DNA of 64,000 nucleotides from assembly GCA_012976225.1 (NCBI GenBank), contig JAAVVG010000020.1, positions 372,001 to 436,000 of the forward strand, read 5' to 3'. Source of the DNA: Golubevia sp. BC0850 (lineage: Eukaryota; Basidiomycota; Exobasidiomycetes; Golubeviales; Golubeviaceae). Of this stretch, positions 12,122 through 23,180 are shown one piece after another (position 1 is the first letter of the stretch; the number at the start of each line of letters is the position of its first letter). Below the pieces are notes generated by a model, which saw only the letters and a list, made by a program, of their open reading frames with translations, was not told where the DNA came from and searched no databases. The translations under genes were made by a program, and so were the position numbers.

Positions 12122-15100
12122 TCATAGTCCGTAACGTTCTGCCAACCTGAGAGGGGAAGAGTCGGCAAAGAAAGCAAAAGTCAGTAGGAGTCAAAGAGGG
12201 ACCGCGAAGTGGTAGATGCGAAATCTTTGGGAACTTACCGTTGAACAATGACTGGTGGGAATTGTTGTTTCTGAACTTCCCACTGGTCCCCACTCATATC
12301 CCTGAAACCGGTAAGAATCTTTGTGAACTGCTCGTTCAGTCTCGCACTAGGTGTCGACCATCGCTAGAGAACGAGAGAGGAAGAGTAGTGGAGAAGGTGA
12401 GATCAAGTCAGCTAAGATCTAAAAGGAAAGCAAGCTCTTGCGTTGTACTCACGACGACTGCGTTACAGAAGTAGACGAACCCTTTCGTAGCTGCAGAAGA
12501 GCGAGCGAGAGAGAAAGCGAAGATGCGTATGGTGATTAGCAAGCTGCGAAAACAGAAGAAGCCCTTCGACTTTGCTTCCCACATCCTTCTCCTGATGAAC
12601 TCACCTCCGTTCGGATTCAGCTGAATCATCTCACACATTCCTCTGAATGCACTATCCTTCTCCTCGTTATCCTTGATATCCCAAAGAGCCTCACACCAAC
12701 TTTCGATAAAGACGTTGAGATGAGGAGCAACCGGAACTGGAGCCACCAAACCCAATCTACCAATCGTAACCGCTGCATTCTCCGAAAGACTCTTGACGGT
12801 CTTAGGATTGAGTAGGACTGGGACTAGCCTTTGAATGAGAGGATCCACCCATTTCTGAAGTTCAGTCTCTGCAGCTCCCACCGCTCCGTACTGAAGTGCG
12901 ATCTCTCCAGCACACCAAGCAGCGTTGTTGCAGACTGAGATGTTATCGATTCTTGGTTCAGGTTCGATTTGTTGAATGAGTTCCGGCATGATCTCTTCGA
13001 GATTGGGTCGAAGTAAGGGAAAGGCTGAGATGGCAAGATCTCCAAGGAGGGCGTAAGCTGATTGTCGGACTGGAGCGTCGGAATCCTGAGAGAAGTAAGA
13101 AAGCAAATGAAAGAAGAAGGGAGTGTACAGAACAGCGTTAGTAGACTTGAACTCGTCAGAGTGACGGTGCTGAACCTGCTCGTCGAGAAGAGGAAGTGGA
13201 AGACTCACTGTGATACAGATCTTGAGTAAAGGAATCAAAGGAGGTTGACTCATCTGTACAAGTTCCTTAACATTGGCAGCCAATCCCTGAGTTAAACCAC
13301 TCAAAAGATCCAAAGCGACGATAACGAACGTCCTTTCCGCCTCTCTCTCGTACTCTGGAAGGCTAGCTTCTTTCTGGATTTGACTTAAGGTGTTACCAAC
13401 GATAGCAACACATCTCTGGAAGACTGGAGGTGAATAAGGAAGGAAAGCTTCTCCGACCGCGATAGTCACAGAAGAGAGACATTCTAGAAGCGGAATTAAA
13501 CCTTGATCGTCATCTGAAAGTGTCTGCCATTTAGCTATTAGAGGAGGCATGAGGAGAGAGACATAATCTGGTCTATTGAGTTCACTTCCGACTGAATCTG
13601 CTAGGGTTCCTATGGCATCGTACAAGATTAAGAGATTCTTCTGTTGGTACTGCTCGAAAGCGAAGACTAAATTCTTGAGGACCGGTTCCAAGAAAGGAGC
13701 TAGACTAGCTCCAGCTTCTTCTTCCAAAGTAGCAAAAGCAGAGCAACCAGCTTCTTGAACTCTCTTGTTGTTGTCTAGAGCCATGAGTAGCAAACCTTCC
13801 ATAGTTGGAACGAAGTAGGCGGTTTGATGTTCACTTGACTTGTCAGAAACGCACCAAGAAGAATATCTACCCAAAGTCCAGCAAGAAATCGATCGAACTA
13901 GAGGTTTGGAGTCTGATAAACAGTTAATAAGGAAAGGGACCAAAGTTGGTAAATGCGGTTGGACTCCGGAGATACATCCTTCAGCTATGGCACCCAAAGC
14001 TAAAATTCCACTTTCTCTCTGTAACCAGTCGGAAGAAAATAGCTTTTCTTTTAAAAGTGGGAGTAAAACGTTCAGTAACTCGTCTGGGAAAGTGATAGCC
14101 ATAACGTCTAAAGCTGCAGCTGAGCATTTCCTTAAGTTCCATTCTGCAAGAGCATCCTCGTCCTCATCGTAATCTGAATCGTCGTCATAATCATCTTCAT
14201 CTTCATCCCCTCCTTTGTTCGCCTCAGCATCGATTGCAGCTCTTGACTTGCCTCCGCCAGCGACATTGTTCGAATCTCCGTTTTCTTCGGTCCTCTCATT
14301 CTTGTGAAGCTTCGGGGCACCGAATCGAGGCTTGATGTCCTCCGGCTTGTCGGGTACAGCAGCGTCATCGTCGTCTCCATCCAGCATAAGAACATCGATC
14401 TCTGAGTAGACCATTCCTTTGAGGAGCACTGGAGCAATCTTATTGACGTAAGGTCTGAGACTTTCAGCCAGACTTGGATCTTCAGCGAATTGCAGCCAGA
14501 ACTCGCATGCCTCCAAAGCGACCTCTTCGTCTTGATCTTGAGTAGAGTAGAGCATATACTCGACTACGTTGTTCATCTCAGGTAGTAGCTTATCAGGTCT
14601 CCATCCCAAGATATAAACCAACGCTTGACAGACAAACCTCCTAACCATAGCCTTTTCATCTGAGGCTCTTTTGAAGAGAGCTTGGATAAAAGCGTCGATG
14701 TGATTGATGAGAGCGTTGGAACCATGCTGAATGAACTGATTGAGACAGTTTAGGGCATGAACTCTGATTTGTTCTGAAGGATGTTCGGTTGCTTGAAGAA
14801 ATTTTGGAACTAGAACGTTCATGATGTGAGTTCCACCAATTTCTGCCTTCTCCAACTCGTAAGGAATGTCTTCACATAGTTTCGCAAAGGTACTGAATGC
14901 TCCCTTCGAGATTGGAAAGGATTTCGAGGAGAGAAGAAAAAGGAGAAGACATGGGTGAGATAGGTACCGAATGAATGCCACAAGGATCCTCAACAAATCT
15001 CCGAGCTGAGCTTTCCGGCTACTTCTTTCCAAAAACCAGCTAAAAGTTTTTCATCCTTGACTGTGCTGCTGCATTGAGCTAAAGCAATAAGCAGGCCTCC

Positions 15101-15717
15101 TCCGATCCCCCATTCTCATCCTCCAAGCTTCCTTCCGACTGCCCTCCTTGCGACTCTTTACTAACCTCAGCTTCATTCGGATTCTGACTTCCAATCAGCA
15201 TTGTTAGAGTTTCCATTCCGGTGGGCCAATGTTCAGGTCCAACGATGCTCATGATCATGGCTACGACTTGAGTAGCAGTTCTTCTTAACATAGCTTCCTC
15301 AAAGCTCAAAGCTGGCATAATGGCAGCTTGAACGTAAGCCAAAGACGCCCTGAGGGTATCCCATTGTTCATTCATCGGAGTCTTTTGGAACTGTACTCTG
15401 ATGTGGTTCTTGAGTAGGAGACCAGCGATTGACCTAGTTGGAACATCTTGAGTAGAGACTTGAGTGAGAATGTAGACCAGATAATTGGAATAATCCACCA
15501 AGGTTGCGAATTGATCTAATTTCTGTCAGGAGATAAGGGATGAGAGGGAGCCCTTCAGTCAGTAAATGAGAAATGAGAAGGTGGTTCTATTTAGAGAAAG
15601 AGGATAGATACCAACTTCTGAGACTCCAGATTGATGTTGAGGATTAGTTTGAGATTCCCTCAACAATTGAATCAGCTGGTCCAAAGAGGCTTGATTAGGA
15701 GACCAACTCTGAGCCAT
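12122..15717 (-). CDS. KAP104: Transportin (karyopherin beta-2), nuclear import receptor
   Basis: Seven exons on the minus strand: 15717-15616, 15522-15166, 14903-13209, 13085-12605, 12490-12453, 12363-12239, 12146-12122, giving 940 residues; yeast and human forms are about 900. HEAT repeats run throughout, with near-identical landmarks such as ALEACEFWLQFAE, WNLRKCSAAALDV, GAIAEGCISG, NLLILYDAIGTLADSVG, ISVCNNAAW and RDNEEKDSAFRGMCEMI. An acidic loop of about 80 residues sits at the place of the transportin H8 loop, which releases cargo when Ran-GTP binds. The protein carries PY-NLS cargo such as hnRNP proteins into the nucleus. Small 38- and 25-nt exons near the 3' end are supported by conserved residues (FCNAVV, RW, LAERYG). 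The exon 1 donor is an unusual GTTGGT, and intron 2 is 262 nt. Confidence 0.93.
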
Positions 15718-16412
15718 GATGAGTTTGATTTGAGGTACTTGAAGATGAAGACCAAGAGAAAGAGTCAGGAGGAGGAAGAGAGAGAGAGAAGATTGAAGGG
15801 GGGATGGCACAAGCTAGCTCTTGCACGTCTGAAAGATTTGAGTTGATCGAAGTTGAGCTCTGACTAGAAGAGATGCCAGAACAGTTGTTCTACCTATCTC
15901 TATCCTAATCGAGCCGGTTGAGGTGGTCTGAGGATGAGCGATGAGCGCCTTGGGTTGGAGCGAGAGCAACTTTTTTCAAACTGTCCTTCCTCCCTTTGTT
16001 GAACGTTTCCCATTCCCTCCCCGCGGTACATTACTTTGTTGTATTAGCGATTCAAACGTTCGACAGAATTTTGCTTACACAAGTTGCAACAAAGCCAGGA
16101 GGGGATAGATCGAACACCAAGGTCGATCTCATCTGGCTGACCGACACCCAGATACAAATGCATCTCTCAAATCGATTCCACTACTATACAAAATTGCCAC
16201 CTCTTGGCCGAATGACATTCACTTAATGTAAGACATCGGACAAGAGGGGAAGGACGGCTGGGGAAGTAAACCCTCCAAGGTTCTGGCACCTCTCTTCCTC
16301 CTTGTTCTTCCCATTGCCAACTGCTTATAATCCACCCTGTAAGATACGTTGCGCGACACTGTCTCGAGAATCAAGAGAAGGGGCAATCGAAACCGGAGAA
16401 GACGAGCATTTG
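15718..16412. other. Intergenic, transportin promoter side
   Basis: About 0.7 kb upstream of the minus-strand transportin start and downstream of coatomer zeta. No gene or clear TATA box is seen. Confidence 0.5.
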
Positions 16413-17672
16413 TCAGTAACGAATGGTGCAAAGCTTTCTTTTGCCTTGCCAGTTCCCTACTGAGAAGAGGCTTCTTCTAAACAAGACAACGCAAGGAGCA
16501 TCAAAACTCACCGTTCTTTCAGACTGGAATAAGCATTCATGATAGCTGAGAAGTGAAGATGGACGAGGACGTAGAAAGAGAAAGAATGAATGCTTGGATC
16601 TCAAGTCAAGAACATATATTCGATGCCTCTGGAGCAAGGCTCGAAAGTGCATGCACTAAGAAAGAAGACGAGCAAAAGCTACGTCACAGAGGAATCGAGA
16701 AAGAATACTCACTCTGTTCATTGATTTGAATCTCGTTCACATCAGCTCTTGGTCTTGACACCCTTGAAGCTATGGTTTGAGGATCCGTCTCTAGGATGAT
16801 TCTGGAAAGAAACAAAATTAATCGATGAAGATCAAAGGAACAGAAGAAGAGGAAAGGGAAAGAAAAGAGGAGGAAATGTAAGAGGAAGAGTCCATTCGGT
16901 CATGGTAGCTTCCTAGCTCCTTCTAGCTGCCTTTGCCGATGACAGATAGCTCAAAGTGCTCCCTCAAATCTCTCCAAACTATCTTTATCTACTCTCTTCA
17001 AGTCAAATCAGTCTCCCCTTGTCTCCAGCCCGCATCTCCTGTTACCTTCCTGCCAATCGTCCAAGCTTCCTCCTCCCTCTCTAGACTCACCCATCATCGA
17101 AAGTCTCATCCACCGCCAAAGTAATCAAATCCAAATTTTCCAACACAGCTCTCTTCTCAATCTGACCTCTCAAAAGCAGAGCAAAGCTTTCCGTCAAGCT
17201 GTTCAAAGCAGAATATAACATGAGTTCATTCTCCTCACTTGGACCAACCACATAAACCGTCGTATCCAAACTAGTCTTGTAAAGAATGATCATGCCATCG
17301 TATAGTAGAATATCACCAGATGAACTTGAAGCTGAGGAAGGTTTCTTGGCTGTCTTTTCGAATAGAACCTTTTCGAAAGCTCGTTGATCTTTCAGGGTTG
17401 GGAATGGATTCTTGGAAGATAGCTGATGAGGAGAGAAGTTTGGACCACTAGGTATCGAGGGCCTGGAAGTTCCGTCTGGTAGCAAGGCGTGAGGTGGTTG
17501 GTAGTATTTGGCTAGCAATCTGTGTCCTTCGTTGTCAAGTAGGAGAACTGTGAAGAGGTAGGTAGTGGGTGGGTTAAGTGTTAGCTCTTCCTGCGTTCTC
17601 TGGACCTTTTCCCTTGCGGACTTCGGGAGGATGCTTACCTGCTGTTGTCGTATAGAGAGTTAGATTGACCAT
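16413..17672 (-). CDS. RET3: Coatomer subunit zeta
   Basis: Minus-strand exons 17672-17639, 17547-17091, 16801-16713 and 16545-16512, plus a possible last exon 16476-16413, give about 225 residues. The protein opens MVNLTLYTTTA, VLLLDNEGHRLLAKYY. After a roughly 40-residue Pro/Ser-rich insertion it continues ILLYDGMIILYKT, YVVGPSEENELMLYSALN, KRAVLENLDLITLAVDE and DGIILETDPQ, the longin-like fold of COPI zeta. The subunit helps build the COPI coat for Golgi-to-ER retrieval. The C-terminus is uncertain: reading on after LKER meets TGA at 16510-16508, which would be a natural end, while splicing to the last exon needs a 35-nt intron, shorter than any other here. I regard the shorter end as at least as likely. 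Confidence 0.88.
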
Positions 17673-18779
17673 CTTTGAATTTTCGTTTTGTGTTGTGTTG
17701 TGGATTCGGATGGAGACCTCGATCACTGCTCCTCTATCGCTGGCTCACTCTGGCTGTGACGTAGCAAGAGACCTTGATGGAAAGCACAATGGATGCCTCG
17801 TTCTTGAACGATTCTAATTATACATTCCTTCACATCGTTCTAGGTCGAGAGAAGGAACTGGGAGAGAGAGCAGAGATAGAATCAACGTTCTCGTCTTGCA
17901 TTTTGCCACTTTGTATCGTGGCAGCTTAACTCTCTAAATTTTAAAGAAATCTCTATGAGATGAATCTCTGTTTCTCAAGATCGTCGGTCGTGGGCTGAAG
18001 GGGTCTGGAGCTTCTGGAGGTTCTCTAGAGTATAACCAAAGAACTTTGAACTGAAGCTTCCACTTGAACGGCTTCTTGAAGTGTTGAGGTTGTTGTCTGA
18101 TTGTCATCGTGAGTATCTACTTGAGAGAAGAAGCAGTTCTGAGACTCTCGAAAGAGTATCGCTCCACACTACTGTGTGTGAACAGCTCCAACTTTCGGAT
18201 CCTGAATCCTGAATTCTGCCATGAATCTGAATTGGCAAGTCCCATAATCACCCAGCACCTCCCAGTCACAAAGAACGAATCCTCAGTCAGAGCCTGGATT
18301 ATCTCAAGTGTGGGTATTGAAGAGATGAAAGTTGAGCTCGAGTCGTAGAAACGCTTGGAGATGGTGACACGGTCATTGATTGAGAAAGACTTTCCAAGGG
18401 AAATTGGATGGAATCAGGACCAGGTTAGATCTTGATCGAAAGAGAGAGATTTGTTGATGAGGGAGAATTTGAAGGGAGAGAGTAGGTGGAAGAAGGTCGA
18501 GGCGTCGAGGCATTCACCAATTCCATCCTATGCACAATCTTGTCCAATCTTAGACACAGATCCACCTCTACTATCCCAGAATCTTCAAAGATGTATAGAG
18601 ACAAGAAGACTCGACAGTCACTACAATCACCCTCAAGAAGATGCGATCATTAAAGGTAAATTGGGAAACTCTGAGTAAAATTACAAAAAAGAACAACATG
18701 AATGGGCATGTACAAGACTAGTTAAACGACCAATAATCGATAGGAGGAGCAGAAAGTGAGAGATCTAAGACTGAAGAGC
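17673..18779. other. Intergenic, no supported gene
   Basis: About 1.1 kb between the start of coatomer zeta and the end of histone H3, both on the minus strand. Short open frames on the plus strand carry no domain. It should contain the zeta promoter and the H3 3' end. Confidence 0.5.
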
Positions 18780-19366
<587 letters not shown>

Positions 19367-19473
19367 TGTGCTGAATGAAAATGGATAAAAGGTGCTTGAA
19401 GAGAAAAGAAGCGGTTTTGGAGAAGAGGGAGGGATTTCAACTTCGAAGTGGGAGGTTTGCCATTTTAAACTAG

Positions 19474-19861
19474 ACGTGGTGGAGTTAGTGAGTATCGTTT
19501 GTGAAGATGGTTGGATGATGGAAGAGAAGCAGGGTCGCCGTCACCATCACTTTACTCAGCAACTGTCCTCCCTCCCTTCCCCTTCTCCTTCTCTCAGAGC
19601 GTATCTCTGGTCTAATCTACGATGAAACCCGTGGAGTTCTGAAGCTCTTCCTAGAGTCGGTCATCCGCGACAGTGTCACCTACACTGAGCACTCCAAGAG
19701 AAAGACTGTCACTTCCTTAGATGTCGTCTACGCTCTCAAGAGACAGGGAAAGACCCTTTACGGATTCGGGTGAGTCTTGCCTTCATTTTTCCGCCTTCAC
19801 TCTTCCATCGAACATCATACTGACTTCAACTCTTCTTCCCTTTCATCTTCATAGTGGTTAA
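19474..19861 (+). CDS. HHF: Histone H4, 3' part only (N-terminus not found)
   Basis: The main exon 19598-19769 plus a 7-nt last exon 19855-19861 encode the H4 fold from residue 45 onward: [48 protein letters not shown] and LYGFGG. All splice sites are canonical. A 14-nt candidate exon at 19474-19487 would supply RGGV and, joined to the main exon, K44; it is flanked by TAG and GTGAGT. No sequence between it and the H3 start encodes the first 40 residues of H4 (the GKGGKGLGKGGAKRHRK tail) in any frame or strand. Either this copy lost its 5' exons or they lie elsewhere. The conserved fold argues for recent loss or an assembly problem. The complete gene is normally 103 codons. Confidence 0.8.
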
Positions 19862-20460
19862 ACATCATTTCGGTCTCTCTTCTCTCTTCTCTTCTCAATC
19901 TCTTTGTGTCCATGTTATGTTTTCACCGTCCTCTGTAACACTATTCATCATGCTACCCATTGAATCTTTAAGTTTCTTTTGTACTACTACCGTATGCTCG
20001 TCATTTTATCTCTTTGCATGCCAGCATTGGCTTGAGGTTCGCCGCTCTCTTTCGCCAAAACGGAGGAAATTTGAGTGAGAATCTGCCTCTGTCCCAATGC
20101 ATGACTTCTCACACGCTCTCTGCCCTGTCCTTAACATTGTTTGAATCTAGGTGTTACTGATACTGGAGTAGATCTTTCACTGCAACAGTCTTTGTTCACT
20201 TTGGGGGTCAGACCCAAAAATGCGAAAAATCGAAATTGAGAGGTGAGGCCAATGACTACAGAGTGATGTTGTAACGGTGACAGCAGAAGAGCCAATGCAA
20301 TGATGCCAAGGTGACAGAGGTGAGCTGGGTGACCTCCATAGCAGAAAATCAATGCAGAGACGGTAGGGGCGAGGTGGCAGGGGAAGAGTGAAGCCGAATC
20401 CAGAAACCGGGGATAGAGAAGAACAAGCACCCTTTAAGCTCCTTTAGATTACTGAGAAGA
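19862..20460. other. Intergenic, no supported gene
   Basis: About 0.6 kb downstream of the H4-like exons. A minus-strand open frame at 20131-20430 has a skewed composition and no recognisable domain. I see no clear feature. Confidence 0.45.
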
Positions 20461-21240
20461 TCACTTAGTCAAAGTAATAGCAGAAAGGATATGTTCGGAA
20501 TGGAGAGGGAAAGGATCCGGTTGGGAGATTAGATCAGAACGGGAAGCTCCTTCGTGACCCCAGTAGCTCGTGCCCTTCCCCTCCTTTCTGTTTCTCATTT
20601 TCTTCCAGCTGATTTCAAACTCACTATCACCTTCGTAGAAGCCCAGAATATGTATCATTTCCACTGGCAGGGGGAGAAGTGTAGACCAGCTGAGTCCAAG
20701 TGTTGACGCGTTGACGTCCGGCGAGTTGACACCAGTGCCGACAACGTGTTCATTCCGATGATCTGAAGAGCGCATTAGTCTCCCTCAGGGATAAGTATTG
20801 GAAGAGATGCGGGGCCAGTGGGAAAGGGTTCGACTCACTCTGTTATTCTTGAACCAGACGCTGATTGTGTAAACTTTCCACGGCATTGTTGGGAGAGGAT
20901 GCTTGGAAGTCGCTGCACCATTGACATTAGCCTGGGTAGTGTCTCCGATGTGTCTTGCTTGAAAGCCAGAGTGAGCACTTGTTCCAACATTGGAAATTCG
21001 ATTGCGACTCCTTGCAGATTCCAATCAGCGGCAACGTCCCCTTCGAATCCACTGTTCACGAGAAGGTTTTGCAGGTTAACAATTCTAGATCATATGACCT
21101 TGAGATCTCCTTTGAACATTGTTGTTGGCAGTCGAGGCATCAAGAGGGAAGGCATAGAAGGCACTGCGTTGGAGCAGAGGAGATGTAAAGAATGTCAACA
21201 TTCGTTCCAAGTCCGTCCTACTCATACTGCGACCAATCAC
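20461..21240 (-). CDS. Doubtful LRR-like gene or remnant
   Basis: Two minus-strand open segments, about 21100-20835 and 20775-20461, have protein-like composition. The first contains FEGDVAADWNLQGVAIEFP then MLEQVLTLAFKQ and LPRLMSMVQRLPS, reminiscent of leucine-rich repeat spacing. The second ends ILGFYEGDSEFEISWKKM and a polar tail. They could be two exons of a member of the F-box-like family seen at 51-53 and 59 kb, but I cannot define a start or a convincing splice join. A decayed gene is equally possible. Confidence 0.3.
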
Positions 21241-21463
21241 CAAGTGTAAGTTGCTGGAAACAAGAAACCACTGCTCTCAAAATGGCAAATACTTGACAGG
21301 ATCCAAAAGCTGGGTCAGCTGGGCGAGCGGTACATACAGTATAGTAGATCAGGGCAGGCTTGAAGGTCGTGGGTAGAGAGGAAGCTAAAGCCCTGATGAA
21401 GCGAGATAACAGTCAGAAGGAAAAAAAGATTCAGACTCTGAACGACAGAGAGAAAAATGACAG

Positions 21464-21470
21464 TATAAAT
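21464..21470 (+). promoter_or_regulatory. Possible TATA box for the CYSTM gene
   Basis: TATAAAT lies 187 bp upstream of the ATG at 21651 in an otherwise gene-free stretch. The distance is long but allows a 5' UTR of about 100-150 nt. Motif match only. Confidence 0.3.
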
Positions 21471-21650
21471 GGAGCAGATAAATTTTCAGACTCGAAATGA
21501 CTGAAATGACCTTTGAATTGAATTGGAAGGAAGGAAGAGGCTTCTCGATTTGCCGCGGTAGCGTCGGCAGCTAACAGGTGGAGTTTCAATCTTCTCCTCA
21601 ACTTTTCTTCCCAACACCAACATCTCATTCGTACTCGAACACAAGAGAGG

Positions 21651-22498
21651 ATGGCGGCCCAAGGATACTACCAAAACGAACAACAACAAGGGGGATACGT
21701 GAGTATCGAATAAGAGCAGAATTGACTTGGACGGGGTATAGGGTTGGAAGAAAAGCAGGAAGCTCGAAGCCTCGGAGGATGCCTGGCTGGATGAATAGAA
21801 AAGCTGTGAGCTTCAAGGCAGGCTCATATGAAGTTCTGGCTACTTGTTCCATTGTGGAAAGCTGTGGCGACAGGAGAGAGAGCAGTGGCAGAGATGGATG
21901 CAAGGATAGCGACCTGGCAAAGAGTGCAGCTTTCTGAGAGTTTCCCTCTAGGCAAACCTCTTCTCTGTCTTCTTCAGTTAGTTTTGAGCATCTACTGAGC
22001 ATTCCGAAAAAGTTCGGTGACAAACCAGAGGAGTCTCTCTTCCCTAGGCGCACTCTTGCTGACCTCCATCCCCTCTGACATCTCACATCCTCTAGTACCC
22101 GCCTCAACAACCTCAACAAGCCTTTGGAGCTCCACCTCAACAAATGGGATACCCTCAACAACAGCAAGGATACCCTCAACAACAGCAAGGATACCCCCAA
22201 CAGCAGCAAGGGTACCCTCAACAGCAGCAGTACGGAGGTCAACAACAGATGACCCCCACTCAGATGAAGCAACAACAAGCCAAGGAGAAGCACGGGTGCT
22301 GTGGACCTTGGTGAGAGAGCAGCTGTCGTTGGCGAGACAAAGGGAGTGGTTTGGAATTCTGACGTCTCCCTTCCCATTTCCCTTCCTTTCCCCTCATTTG
22401 ACCTGACCCACTTTAGCTGCGCCTGCTGTATTGGATGTCTAGCTTGCTGTGCTCTAGAAGGTCTCTGTGTTGATGGATGTCTTGAAGAATGTTTTTAA
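21651..22498 (+). CDS. Gln/Tyr/Pro-rich, Cys-rich CYSTM-type membrane peptide
   Basis: Exons 21651-21698, 22096-22310 and 22417-22498 encode 114 residues. The N-terminal two-thirds is a low-complexity tract with four GYPQQQQ-type repeats (bases 22140-22230). The last 35 residues hold about a dozen cysteines in CC and CxxC groups (HGCCGPC, CACC, CLACCALEGLCVDGC). This is the plan of the CYSTM/PQQ-rich tail-anchored peptides of eukaryotes, which sit in membranes and are linked to stress and metal tolerance. The Cys-rich tail is split between exons 2 and 3, with the codon TG|C spanning the junction. Intron 1 is long (397 nt). Function beyond the family link is not shown by the sequence. Confidence 0.85.
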
Positions 22499-23180
22499 AT
22501 TGAGAAAACAAGATTTTCCCTCTCCTTTTTAACTGCAAGTCTCTCGCGACCACCTTCAATAGACAGAAATATCAAAAATGAAAGGATCAAGAACTAGAAT
22601 TTACGTCCAAATTGTGCCCCTATACCCTTAATCCCTCGCTTTTTTGGGTCTCGCAACTTCTCTTCAGACTTCGTTCGCAAAGAAGGAATCTATTAGACTT
22701 TCAATCTTTCCAAGACTTTCCCTTCAATTTCTTCTCGTATTCTCTATTGTCTTCGAAGAAATGATCTCTTTCTCGTCGGTTTCTTACTCCCCACTAGATT
22801 TCTGCCCTCGCTTCTTGCCCCTTGCTCTTTCTGTATCTTTCCCCAGACCATGCTGGCAATGTCTATACTCTTTTTCTGCTCTTTTTCTTTTTCTTTTTCT
22901 TTTCATGAAGGTTAGGCTTGTGGAGTGAATCGTTCAAGGTCCTGATTGACCGAGTCTTCCAATCAATTTCCCTTCTTCAAAACTTCTTTCTCATGCATTT
23001 TCACCAGGATTCAACATGACAGTTCTTCTTTACGTGTACAAAGATTCGGAACACTGAGACTTCTACAGAGGCCTTCATTCTTTTCAGATCGATCACTTTC
23101 CTCATTGTCCTTTTCCCTCTCCTTCACACCTGAACTCTCCTCCTGCAGCCTTTCCCCCGTCAAAGATGACTGAGATGAGT
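22499..23180. other. Convergent intergenic region
   Basis: About 0.7 kb between the 3' ends of the CYSTM gene (+) and ARP4 (-). The plus strand is pyrimidine-rich from 22630 to 23130. No gene is supported. Confidence 0.5.

Noticed and set aside
14904-15165. Additional coding exon within KAP104 intron 2 (VKDEKLLAGFWKEVAGKLS)
   Set aside because: Direct joining NEAE|GAFSTFAKLCED matches the family without a gap; the extra block would add an insertion and lacks clean sites.
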